Origin: Arcuatula senhousia
Taxonomy: Eukaryota > Mollusca > Bivalvia > Mytilida > Mytilidae
DNA: 64,000 nt
Assembly: GCA_963971305.1 (NCBI GenBank)
Contig: OZ020311.1
Span: 2,170,001 to 2,234,000, forward strand
Direction: 5' to 3'
The translations under genes were made by a program, and so were the position numbers. Shown here one piece after another: positions 38,663 through 49,974 of this stretch. How positions within the stretch are numbered: the first letter of the stretch is position 1; every line of letters starts with the position of its first letter. Below the pieces are notes generated by a model that did not search any database, was not told the DNA's origin, and saw only the letters and a list, made by a program, of their open reading frames with translations.

Positions 38663-40243
38663 CTACGTGATGGTTTCCGATTCGTTGTAAGTGTCTCGCA
38701 AGTATGATAACTTTTCCACAGATTCTACGGACACAATATCTTTTTCGGACACTGGTAATGTTTCCTGTAAATACACGGGAGGAAGCTCTATTGAATTTTC
38801 ACCGTTAAGGTCGCTAACTTCTAATCCGCGAAACAGTGTACTCTCTCTAACGTCCTGATGACCCATGGTCGTCAAGTTTAGTTTAGTTGTTTTACCTCTT
38901 AAGTTTAATTGGTGCATTATCTGTTCGGAACAAAATGTAGCATTACTACTGCAATCTAGAAACGCATAAGTTTCAACGTATTTGTCACTGTCGATGTGCT
39001 TTACACGAACTGGCAAGATCGGCAGCGCTTGTACTAACGTGTTGCCAGCCCTCATACAAGTGGTAGAGTTAGTTGCGGTTTTCAAAGAATGATCACTTGT
39101 GGCGCTACTACTCCCTATATCGCTGTTCTGTATGCGTGGATCTACGTGTAGGATATACGGATATCCTTTACTACACTTCGAACAAGTGAGTTTCGATCGA
39201 CAGAATGATTTTGTGTGACCGTACTTTAAGCACGCAAAGCAAAGTCCTGTTGACTTCAGAAAAGCATATCTGTCTTTCAAGCTTTTTTCCATTAATTTGG
39301 TGCACTTGCTCAAAGAATGACTCGATCCTTCACAAAATAAACATGGAGTTGAGAAAGCGTTCTTTGTATAAGTCGCAGTATTCTCGATTCCTGTGGTTTC
39401 ATTACTTAAACTAACCTTTCCTGCCTCACTTAACGTTGTCGCAAAAGACTTCCTTGAAGCACCTGTTGATTTAGCTTTTGAGTCTTGTTTCTTAGCCGAT
39501 GATGCACTTAGTACTTCTCGTCCGTAAACTAGATCATTTGCCTTTTTAGCCTCTCGTTTTACAAAGTTCACGAGTGTCTCAAACTTTACAGTATTCCTAG
39601 CAGTTTTCGTCTCGTACACGATGTTTCGCCAGTTTTCATGTAAGATGTACGGCAATTTCATAACAAGATGTTTCAAGTTTTCTGAATATTCAAGTACCTT
39701 TGCAGCTTCAATGCAATTAACAGCATATAAACACTCTTGTAGAAAGATTGCATATTCGTCCAAACCTTTAGCATTTTCCGGTTTTATTTGCGGCCAATCC
39801 ATCGCTCGTTTCACATATGAATGCGCTATAACGTCTGGATCGCCGTAACGTTCTTCGAATTCTCTAAATGTCATATCATAACCAACATTAGCATCTAGAT
39901 GTGAAATTCCCATCGCTATTCTGTGCGGTTCACCGATCGTAAACTGTAACAAAAAGTTAAGTCGTTCTTCGTAGGAATCGGTGTTAGCCACTATTCTTGA
40001 GTCGAATTGACGAAGAAATCGTTTATAGTGCATCGGGTTTCCGTCAAACTTTTGAATGTCAGCTTTAGGTTTGTTTAATTCACGAGCGATTGGCGTCTGT
40101 GTCAAACCTACGGGAGCGTGCGTATCAGCGACAAATGTACTTCCCGGATTCCAAGCTGGAACAGTAGGATCAAGAAAGGAAAAAGTTTGCAGAGGTTTAG
40201 GCTCGGCTTTAACTGTAGGTTCATTTTTAGGTGAATTTAACAC
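38663..40243 (-). pseudogene. Gag (DUF1759-like), zinc knuckles and aspartic protease (DUF1758-like)
   Basis: 526-aa frame. A DUF1759-type capsid region (FDGNPMHYKRFLRQFDSRI) comes first, then two CCHC-like knuckles (CLFCEGSSHSLSKC and CFACLKYGHTKSFC) and a retropepsin-like region with FLDCSSNATF as the active-site-like motif. The frame is lost near 38,690 where the reverse transcriptase part begins in another frame. Confidence 0.82.
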
Positions 40244-40407
40244 TAATCGTTCTAGTTGTTCCCGGTCGTCGTGAACACTTCGTTCTATTTCATCAATAAC
40301 TTTAGATTTTGCCTCACTAACTTGAATTTCTGTATTAACTTAATCTCTTCTTCTTTGAATTTAAGTCTGAGCTTTGCTTCTTCGATGCTTTTCTGTTCTT
40401 CTAACGA

Positions 40408-40929
40408 CTAAGCACGAGCTAGCAGTTCGGCTTTTCGGGTTTCCTCTTTAAGTTTCGCAGCTGACAACTGGCTGGATCTTGCACTTCCACGTGACCTTGC
40501 ACTTCTTGCGCTGATATTCGAGCGAGCGTCGTCCTGTATTGTTGACTTAGGTTTTTCAGGAACTGTCTGTGCCTTGTGTAACAAAAACCACTGTTGTACT
40601 GATTGCTTTAAACCAAGGAATTTGCTGTTGTAATCTTCGAACCACGCGGTGTCAATGTGTTTTTCGTTCATATCTTTTATCATGTTCTGAAGATTTATGT
40701 TAAACTCTAACAACTGGTCATACTCGGACATCCATTTGGTGTCAATAGTCTGCACTTCACTTTGATCCGTAGAACTTTGAATTTTATCTTGTAACGTCTT
40801 GCTTGTATTGTTCAATGCATTTATCATTATTGAACGTTCTTTCTTCTTTAGATCTATAGTATATTCATAACCTTTGTCCGTCATTGTCCTTTCACGTTTA
40901 TCGCTGGTCTTTTCGTCCTTTCCATTCAT
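40408..40929 (-). pseudogene. Gag N-terminal coiled-coil segment
   Basis: 173-aa frame rich in charged helical sequence with a Ser/Arg patch (ARSNISARSARSRGSARSS). It ends at an in-frame stop, after which the same helical character continues (EEQKSIEEAKLRLK) before a frame change near 40,335. Part of the retroelement gag. Confidence 0.7.
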
Positions 40930-40945
40930 TCTAAATTGTAAATAA

Positions 40946-41657
40946 TGTGATGCCTAGGAAATGGTGGTGGAAAATTAAGTAAATGCGTAGTTTGAATCGT
41001 TTATTCCAGAGAGTCTAGTAATTATATCATAGAAAAACGTCATTGTTTCATACAACACAGAGCAAATCCTTTGAATATATACGTAGAAAGATAAACGAAT
41101 TACGATTTACTGAAAAGATAAAAAGAAAAACTACTAAGTACAATGAAACTCAAAAATTATCAAAATCATAAAAAATCATATCAATTACAGTAATAGAAGA
41201 CCACATAAACATATTCATAAACCAAAAATAATGATTAGGATGTGTACATGTATGTATGTTTTAGTTCTATTGTTTCAAGTATAAGTTTCAGAAATTCTTT
41301 TATAAAAATACAAATATATCGATTCGCAGTTAAACTACAGTGAGATTAAGATCAATTTCAAACACACCGGTAATAAAGTACTATAAATAGATCGACTGAC
41401 TTGTAATTTAAACTACAAATTTAATATATCGGACGTGTTTAAACGATATAAATGCATAGATAAACTTAATAATGCTTAATTATAATAAAAATAATCTTTA
41501 TAAAACAAAACACTCACCAATTTAGAAATATTTCCACCAAATTCACAGAGCAAAATTTACGTGTCTACATCAAAATAACTCGGATCTCTCTAATTTTCAC
41601 AGTGTACCAAGTGAGAATCGTCAAAAAATAATTGTTTGACAAGTTTTGGGCATAACA
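40946..41657 (-). repeat. 5' LTR of the BEL/Pao element
   Basis: 712 bp. Only 16 bp separate its inner edge from the first ATG of the gag frame (40,929), and no obvious tRNA primer-binding site fits there. Confidence 0.9.
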
Positions 41658-41662
41658 TAGAA

Positions 41663-42893
41663 CATAGGGGTAAAATGCAGTTTTTTGCAAATAACTCAAA
41701 AATGGCTACAGATATCAAAATTCTGGCATAGGGTAAAAGTGATCAGCACCTCAAGATCTACCTACCCTGAAATTTTGAAGAAAATCCAACAACCCATGTA
41801 GGAGTTATTGTCCTTTTTGTGGATTTTTTGCAAATTTTACACCTGTTTAGCTCAATATCTTGAAAACCATACTAGATATTTGAGAAATTTAAATTGCATA
41901 TTGTTAAGCACATCAAGATCTACAAAATATGTAACAGGGTCAACGTTGTAGGACCTTTCCTTTTAGGAGTTATTGCCCTTGGAACGTCAAAATTTAGCAT
42001 TTTAACAGCATTTCCTCATTACATTGAAAACGTTGACTCCTCTGACACTTTAAGTCCAAATGAAACCAAACTTGGTATAGTTGTTTATTAGCATTAGGTT
42101 TATAGAACTGATGTGGGGATTTTCGATTGGTCGTAAAACATGGCCGCTGTGGCTAAAAATAGAACATAGGGGTAAATGGCAGTTTTTTGCAAATAACTCT
42201 AAAACGGTGACAGATTTCAAAATTTTGATTGGAAACAAAAGTGATAGGCACCTCAAGATCTACCAGCTCTGAAATTTTGAAGAAAATCCAACAACCCATG
42301 TAGGAGTTATTGCCCTTTTTGTGTTTTTTTTTGTGCAAATTGTGCACCTGTTTAGCTCAATATCTTGAAAACTGTACTTGATATTTGAGAAATTTAAAAT
42401 GCATATTGTTAAGCACATCAAGATCTACAAAATATGTAATAGGGTCAACGTTGTAGGACCTTTCCTTTTAGGAGTTATTGCCCTTGGAACGTCAACATTG
42501 ATTATTTTAACTGCATTTCCTTATTTTGAAAATGTTAACTCCTCTGACACTTTAAGTCCAAATGGAACCAAACTTGGTATTATTGTTTATTATTATTAGG
42601 TGTATAGAACTGTTGTGTGGATTTTTGATTGGTTGTAAAACATGGCCGCTGTGGCTAAAAATAGAACATTATGTTAAACTGCATTTTTTTGCAAATAACT
42701 CAAAAAGGGTGACAGATTTTTAGATTTTGATTGAGAACAAAAGTGATCAGCACCTTTAGATCCACCATATTGTCAGATGACCCCCTTATTAATCTTATGA
42801 CCCTTTCAACGTTAAATAGATTTTGCCTTATAACCTTTACTTCAGGCACATATGTCAGGTGAGCGATTCAGGCTCCTGGGAGCCTCTTGCTAT
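41663..42893 (+). mobile_element. Pearl-like element 3, right part
   Basis: Resumes the core after the retrotransposon. A unit of about 509 bp recurs (CTCCTCTGACACTTTAAGTC near 42,039 and 42,539; GCTGTGGCTAAAAATAGAAC near 42,147 and 42,648). It ends with GGCTCCTGGGAGCCTCTTG, a short hairpin also ending element 4. Confidence 0.7.
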
Positions 42894-42983
42894 ATTTTTA
42901 TGAGTGCAAATTGTGGTACTTGAAAGGCTTTATTACTATCACCTATCTACAAATGTAAGCTTCTACCTGAGGAATTTTTTTCA

Positions 42984-43568
42984 AAGGACAAGATATGATA
43001 AGTGCTAAATTTGGCCCCCTAATTTACCATTTTTTTTAAATAATTGAACTAAGGTTGAATTATTCTAGATCAGTTCTTAGATAAACAAGGTATAGTAAAA
43101 TAACATCAATTTTAACAAAATCTTGTTTATTACGTCACAGTGACGTCATCAAATTATGTGAAAATGACATTTTTGTGAAAAAGTGTTAAAATCATGCAAA
43201 TTTTGAGTAGTTTTTGGTAAATTTAACTATGAGCCACACCGAGTACCACAAAGATATTTTTGTGGGTTGTTTCTATATTAAAAATGATTATCTACATAAA
43301 TTATTGTAGTGGTACTCTGTGTGGCTCATAGTTTAATTTGCTGAAAACCACTTCAAAATTGCAGGTTTTTTGCAGTTTTTCATCAAATCACGATTTTTAA
43401 GCCACTTTGGGTAACTTTTTTAACATCATAGTGGATCACTTTAAACAAAATAATGCTGAAATAGTAAAGTTTAACTAATTCAAAGTATACATCACATACT
43501 TTAAGCTCATTTTAATAATTTTAAAATTAGGGGGCAAAATTGGGCTCTTATCATATCTTGTCCTTTAG
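42984..43568. mobile_element. Palindromic foldback element
   Basis: Outer arms AAAGGACAAGATATGATAAG (42,984) and its inverted counterpart ending near 43,565 are followed inward by GCCCCCTAATTT arms. An inner pair surrounds TATGAGCCACACCGAGTACC and its inverse near 43,310-43,335. The 585 bp could fold into one long imperfect hairpin. Non-coding. Confidence 0.7.
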
Positions 43569-44155
43569 TATACTGCTTTTCAGTTTATGTCCTAACCATC
43601 TTAAAAGCTTACATGTAATTGTTTAATGTAAAAATAATCAGTCACAGTGTGCGAAATAAGCACTGACCCGCTTGCCCCTGGCCAGTAAAATTAAAAAATC
43701 CTTTCAGGCAAGTACATGTATTTGTATGGGATAAATACCGGTACACCAAAAACTTAAAATCAAGGATTTGGGCAAGTGAATCACAAATCCTTATTTCCTA
43801 GGTCCTCAATGTGATGTGATTTACTGAATATTTGTTGTGCCAATTGAATTGTCTTATTTTAAAATCTGAACAAATAATGCTAACAATAACATGAATTATT
43901 TATGTAAAGAAATTCAATATGAAATATCTGACAAATGACTGCGTGGGGCCACCAGACAATCTGCCCAACTTTGCACCAGCAAATTTCATATATACATGTA
44001 GCTAGCTACATGTATATACATTTATTAAGCCTGGGGAGGGAATCGAACCCTCATACGCAGAATCTCAGACATAATTGAATTTGAATTTATAAAGTAATTT
44101 TATGTTGAACTTACTTTTGTATTCATATTAAAAAAAGATTTCACATAGTCATTAT
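43569..44155. other. AT-rich gene-free spacer
   Basis: No coding region seen. A tRNA T-arm-like block (GAGGGTTCGATTCCCTC on the minus strand, near 44,037-44,053) is present without a matching acceptor stem. Confidence 0.4.
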
Positions 44156-44484
44156 TAACAGACTGTAACTTTAGCCTACTCCTAGAGAAGGAGCGTTTCC
44201 CACTCACAACCTCGTGGAGGTATTACAGCAGAGGAGCTATTTAATTTTTTTTTTATTTATTCATTTTACAATTTTTTATTTTTTTTACTATTTACAATAC
44301 CTTTTTTTTAATTTTTTATATTATTTTTTTTATTTATTTTTATTTACTTCTTTTTACAAAATGAAAGATTAACAGAAAACTTTTAATTCATTCATTTATT
44401 TTATTTTACTAACAACAGATTTAAAAAAAACTATACTTTTAGATTTACTAAAGTTAACTTTATAAAGAGAAATATTTATATCCA

Positions 44485-45320
44485 ATATTTATCGTTTCCT
44501 CACAGCCTAGGCGAACAATGTAATTGATAACACACAGGGCTCGCGAGGAAACACCCAGCCAAAAATCCCTATTTTAGTACTTTAGAATTTTTAATGTTCC
44601 TTACTTTAATGATTTTTTAAATAAGATTATCATACACTTTAATATAAAAAAATTAAATCTTTATATTTATAACGCCCAGATTTTGATTGTTTCCTCACAG
44701 CCTAAGCGAACAATAGAAATGATAACACAGGGCTCGTGAGGAAACACCCAGCCAAAAATCCCCATTTTGATATAAGAATTTTTTTTTGATTATTTTTCAT
44801 TTTAAAAATTGTTTTTTTTACTTTTTATATTATGTGTGTTTTTTTTTGTGTTTTATTTATTTTTTTTTTTAAATGAAAGATTAACAGAAAACTTTCATTT
44901 TTTTTAAATTTATTTTATTTCACAAACAAATTTAAAAAAGAAAATATTTTTAACTAAAAAAACACTTAAAGTTTACTTTATAAAGAGAAATATTTATATC
45001 CAATATTTTATCGTTTCCTCACAGCCTAGGCGAACAATGTAAATGATAACACACAGGGCTTGCTAGGAAACACCCAGCCAAAATTCCCCATTTTAATATA
45101 AGATTTTTTCCAACAAAAATGTTCTACTTTTAATTCAATTTATGCTCTTCCTGTTCCATAAATAAGATTTTTATTACGTAATGTTTTACAAAGCAAGACT
45201 TCTTTATCATTTTACATACAATTCCCAGATTTTGATTGTTTCCTCACAGCCTAGGCGAACAATAAAAAATGATAACACACAGGGCTCGTGAGGAAACACC
45301 CAACCAAAATTCCCACAGTT
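44485..45320. repeat. Four spaced copies of an ~80-bp hairpin-forming repeat
   Basis: Copies at about 44,490-44,572, 44,688-44,766, 45,012-45,092 and 45,235-45,316 each run from GTTTCCTCACAGCCTA to CGTGAGGAAACACCCAGCC. The two ends of each copy pair (GTTTCCTCAC with GTGAGGAAAC). Spacing is 200-325 bp in otherwise very AT-rich DNA. Confidence 0.75.
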
Positions 45321-45924
45321 TAATAATTGTTTTAAATACTTATACTTTTTATAATTTACTGATATTAACTTTCTATTCAAATTTTAAATATTTTAGATTT
45401 GTTTTATTTTTTTTAGATTTACTTTTTATGGCTGAAAATGGTTAATGCAGTCAGTGGAAATGGATATAAAACTGTAAATTATGGAGGTGAGACAATTAAA
45501 GGTTTGAAAATTAATTAAATGTAGTCACACGCGAAAAGATTGGATTTGGTGGATGCAATTCAACTTAGAAGTGTGCAGTTACAAAAATGTATAGTTCTAA
45601 AAACAAATACAATTTACATGTACTATACAATAATATGATTACAAAGAAGACAAGTTTGAATCTAGATTATTAAAACAGTGCAGTAGGAATTAATAAACAG
45701 GTTTTCATGACAATTTGCATAGAAATTCTAAGCAGATTCCTTTATGTGTAAAATAAACATTGCGTAAGTTATTAAGATGAACACAGAATGAGAAGTAAAA
45801 TATATAAATTATCTGCTTTTTTTCAATTTTCAGATATAAGATAACATGAACCAAAAATTGAAAATAAAAATAAAAAATTGAATTTTCACATTACCGTACT
45901 TGTAAATATATTGATAATTTTACT

Positions 45925-46404
45925 TTACACAGATGCAACTGTAAAAGATGATAAAGACAAATCAAGTGGTTTATTCATTTTTTCTTCTGCAACCATTGTT
46001 TGGTGTCTCTCAAGAGTCTGCTTTGAAACACTTAATCCTAACTTATTTAGTAAAGTTATACATTCACTGGAAGAGTTAGAATATTTGTCAACTATATCTG
46101 CAATCATTAATTGAAAGGTGTTACATTTGGAATCACATTGATATACTAAAGAAGCAACTGTGGAAAATAGTTTTAGATACTGAAATTGCTTGTTTTCATC
46201 AGATAAATCCAAAACTATTGAACTTGATAAATTTATCTTATTTGAACAAGTTAAGGCTTCAAAAAACCTAAATGCTACTGAGTCTATATTATCTTTCATC
46301 AAATTGTAAATGTTTAATGTAGACAAGTTTTTTTCTATTTTATTCATTTTCATTATCTCAGCAGGCTTTGGTTCACTCAATAATGCCTGAACGTAGCTTT
46401 TCAT
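45925..46404 (-). pseudogene. Fragment of a DUF6589-like, transposon-associated protein
   Basis: 159-aa frame with LMIADIVDKYSNSSSECITLLNKLGLSVSKQTLERH, a pattern I associate with the N-terminal part of large DUF6589-type proteins that are multicopy in invertebrates. The frame may continue upstream through 46,405-46,570 (PRTKQTPKKSLASNPRKSKEK in another frame). No downstream exons were found, so it is probably a remnant. Confidence 0.35.
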
Positions 46405-46599
46405 GGGTTTAATGAAGATGAGGAACCATAATTGAAGATTTTGTTACCATTTTCAGCCATCTTTTATCTTTTTCTTTTGATTTTCTCGGATTGGAAGCGA
46501 GCGATTTTTTTGGCGTCTGCTTTGTCCTTGGAACAGCACAGGAAGAGGAAGCTCCTGATAATTCTAGACATTTCTTGGATATTCTCTTATTTAAGGTTA

Positions 46600-48030
46600 A
46601 TACAGACAGGTGTCACATGATTTATGTACCTTTAAAAATGCAAAATTTAAGACCGGTGTCTATAAAGTCAATAATAAAAAATAGAATATTTGAATTTATT
46701 GAAATTGGTAATAAATATTTAATTGTTTAACAATTGCATCAATAGTTTCTTGAATAACACATTTTTTGACAAAAACAAGGGAGATAACTCACTTCAAAAT
46801 TACCCTAAATTTACAATGGAATTGAATAGCAAACAAAAATCTAAGCTGGTGACCCCCTGTTTTCTATGTTTTATTTTAATATATAAGTAAAAATATCACT
46901 TTTGACAAAATAAAAACAAGATCCTATTGTAAGGAATTTTTCTGAGACATGATTTTATGCCTAAAATTTGGCCTTTCCTTTTTAATCTATTGTAATTCAG
47001 GCATACTTTAACCACTTATATTGCAAAAACGAGCATGGTTACCTATCCTTATTTTTATTTTAAATAAAGGATATTAATAACATTGAAATAAGTCTTTAGA
47101 TCGTTCAATTTTCATAAAAAAATACTTAAGAAATACTCCCAAAAATTATATATAAAAAAACATTTTTCAAGGAATGACCCCAAATAATTCGGTCAGTGAA
47201 AAAAAGACAGCATTGTCAATTTCCACTGTTGGTACAAGTTTCTAGGTCATTCAATGACATATAGTTCAGGGAACTTAAAATTGAGGTATTTATGAGTAAT
47301 GACAAATAAGAACAACTCATTTATTGGTTCTATTTACCAAACACATTTTTAAAAAGGGGGCATATTAAAATTCTGCTTGAACGACACCGAAAAACTGCGT
47401 GTCAACTTAAAAACAGGTACACTTTTTTATTCAGTCGTGTCCCCCTTCAAAATTAATTAATTTCTGACTAAAACATTCATGGAAACACGCTGTCCAAATT
47501 TCATCGAAATCAAAGAGGGTACATGTTTTTGTACCTGTTTTAAATGCACGCTTTTGATTGCCTTCTGGTCACGGCGCTGAAGTCAATATTCCTAAAATAT
47601 AGCTCTGTCATTAGCTAGTTAATTTAAGATTTTTTACGTATTAATTGATATTTTATTGAAAATGCATCTATTTTTCAATCAAATGAATCATGAAACGTAC
47701 ACAATTTCGGCACAGTAAAATTAAAATTGAATTTCCCGCCTGACACACTTTCTGATAAAATTCAAACCGGAAGAGCAAGGTGCGTGAAATAGTTCCTTTC
47801 AGCGCGGATGCTCACTGATCAAAAACGGTTTACATTATGATTGATTTTCCACTTCCGGTTGTCCGACTGGTTATTCTTAAGTTTACTTAAAGGTTGAATC
47901 TACTTGAACAAGGTATTATACAAGTAATTTATTCACCATAAAATAACCCTTGGAATCAACTTCATAGTCTGGTGATTGCGGGGAAAAATGTTGCGAGATT
48001 GGGCATTATGTCTGTTGGGCATATTTTTAA
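46600..48030. other. AT-rich intergenic stretch
   Basis: Nothing coding recognised. The end (about 47,968-48,030, GTGATTGCGGGGAAAAATG, GGGCATTATGTCTG) resembles the tail of the repeat element at 56,826-56,895. Confidence 0.4.
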
Positions 48031-48043
48031 AATTGTGATTGGC

Positions 48044-48470
48044 GAGGTTCTTCTAAATGAAAAATGGCTGCCATGCATTGTCAATACAAAACTTTAAAAA
48101 AATACACAGCCTTGATGAAATAAGTATTTTGCTAAAATCATATTGAAATGAATGTATTACACTCTTACCTAAAGCAAGCTAGAAATAATATCATATAAAA
48201 ACTGTCTTTAAAGGTAAAATATTAAGTATTTGTAAGGGAGTGCTTGAATAGTAGGATAGTAATCAGACGCACCTTACGTGTTTATGTAAATAAAATTAAA
48301 TTAAGACTCATTGTGGGATTTTAAATGCTAGCTTGCTCTGGGTAATGGTAAGTTAAATCTAATTAGACAGGTTTTGAACAAAATACATCATTTGCTTAAT
48401 CTGTGTATTTTTTTAAAGTTTTGTATTGACAATGCATGGCAGCCATTTTTCATTTAGAAGAACCTTAAGG
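48044..48470. repeat. Inverted repeat with ~67-bp near-perfect arms
   Basis: The arm at about 48,046-48,112 (AGGTTCTTCTAAATG, ATGGCTGCCATGCATTGTC, AAAATACACAG) is repeated in reverse at about 48,404-48,470. The spacer is about 290 bp. Confidence 0.75.
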
Positions 48471-48634
48471 AAAATTCCTTTATTGTCTTTTTTATGATAA
48501 TAGTGAAAAAATCATTTTTGACAAAATGTAGAGAAGGTCAAATTGTCTTAAGGATTTAACAAATCATATGTTATCAGCGATAGATAAAAGGTTTCATGCG
48601 CAGTAGAAGTGATCAGGCACAACATAGCATAAGT

Positions 48635-49180
48635 TAAGGTTCATCTGTACCTTTCCTTAAAACATGGCGTTATTTTAAATTTGATTCCAATATATGCACA
48701 GCCAAAACTGCACATAAAATTGAAATATAACGTGTAGCTGAACCTAGATATTAAAAATTCTTACCTTTTTCTATGAATTCTTCCCGAAAAAAATCCTTTG
48801 TTTAAGAGATCTCTTTTTTTCCGCTTTTAAAAACATCCGATTTAAGGCTAATATCACTTTCACCCTTTCTTGTGGCCTCAAATTTCATGCAACTTTCAAT
48901 AAGGGATCTAACTAAAAATGTTCACTTCGTTTCATGTAAGAGGCACAATAGGGATAGTTTGTCCTTTTTCAATTTAAAATCTGAACAGGAAAAAAAGAGA
49001 TCTTTATTTTTAAGGAACTTAAAATGAAAAATTGATAGAAATGAATAAGAAATTACCATATCTAGGTCCAGCTATGCTTTAATTTATTATTTTATTTGTA
49101 GTTTTTGTTCTGCATATACTAAAAAATAGGTAGAAAATTTCGCTATTTTTTAACGAAAGGTACAGATGAACCTTAATAGT
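48635..49180. mobile_element. MITE-like palindromic element with TTAA-type ends
   Basis: TTAAGGTTCATCTGTACCTT near 48,635 and its reverse complement AAGGTACAGATGAACCTTAA near 49,157-49,176 bound about 540 bp of non-coding AT-rich DNA. The TTAA at each end could be target site (piggyBac-like) or part of the repeat. Confidence 0.6.
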
Positions 49181-49974
49181 CACATACAGGTATTGGAACG
49201 TCAATTAAACTTTCAAACTTTCATTACCTTAAAGGTGAGAGTTAAGATAACAACATTCCAGACGATAAATGTTTGTAAATACGGAAACAATGTCACAATG
49301 ACGTGTATGATGTCAGAATTGTTGAAAAAAATATGAGATGTCAGTTTGACATAAAGTGTTTGTTTTTACCCCATTTACCGGATTTGACGTACACTTATTT
49401 GATGATAACGCACCGCATGTGTTATTGCAATGAAATTGCTTGTCCCGTAGAAGCACCCAATTTTTTCCTAGTTTCAACTTATATAATCTGATTTTTCTTG
49501 AATTTTCGTACTTAAGATTCTGAATACACCTCTGGCGGTCATTTGCTTATCTTCGTCCCCGAAACTGTAGTTCTTGAGATATTGACGTTCTCCTAAAACT
49601 TTAATTATATCACTAATAGTTAACTACACAATCAGAAGCGAAATATTGTGGACTCATTTACTTTCAATTTGATACCAGTTTTCAAAGTTTGATTAAAAAG
49701 GATCATTTCTTGGAATCCTCAATTCGTGGTTCTGTTGTCTGAAGCGAACAAAATAATGTTAAATTTCCTTTTCGTTGGGTTTCAAATTTCGTGGGTGAAG
49801 GCCATCAACGAAAATCACGGAAATTGATACCCCACGAATAATAATGAAACCTCCTTAGATATATTTCACTACACGTTTCAAAAGAGACAAGCAAACATTA
49901 AGTAAGTTTGGAAGAGCTAGGCAAACTAAAAACAAAAGTTTTCCTCTTTTATTTTCAGTATCTTAAAGTGAAAA

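Larger units (their letters stand above)
34244..41657 (-). mobile_element. BEL/Pao LTR retrotransposon, full-length but coding-defective
   Basis: Two near-identical LTRs (TGTGATGCC...CATAACA on the plus strand, so TG...CA on both) flank minus-strand gag-pol with the BEL/Pao order protease-RT-RNaseH-integrase. TAGAA is present at 34239-34243 and again at 41658-41662 as a 5-bp target duplication. The reading frame has in-frame stops near 40,408, 38,019 and 36,027, frame changes near 40,335 and 38,690, and a deletion in integrase. Confidence 0.92.

Noticed and set aside
42860..42893. Classical Helitron 3' terminus
   Set aside because: The hairpin GGCTCCTGGGAGCC is present, but the end reads CTTG rather than the canonical CTRR, so only a pearl/HINE-like label is used.
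44030..44060. tRNA-like T-arm (GAGGGTTCGATTCCCTC, minus strand)
   Set aside because: No matching acceptor stem or D-arm at the right distance; probably a SINE or tRNA remnant.
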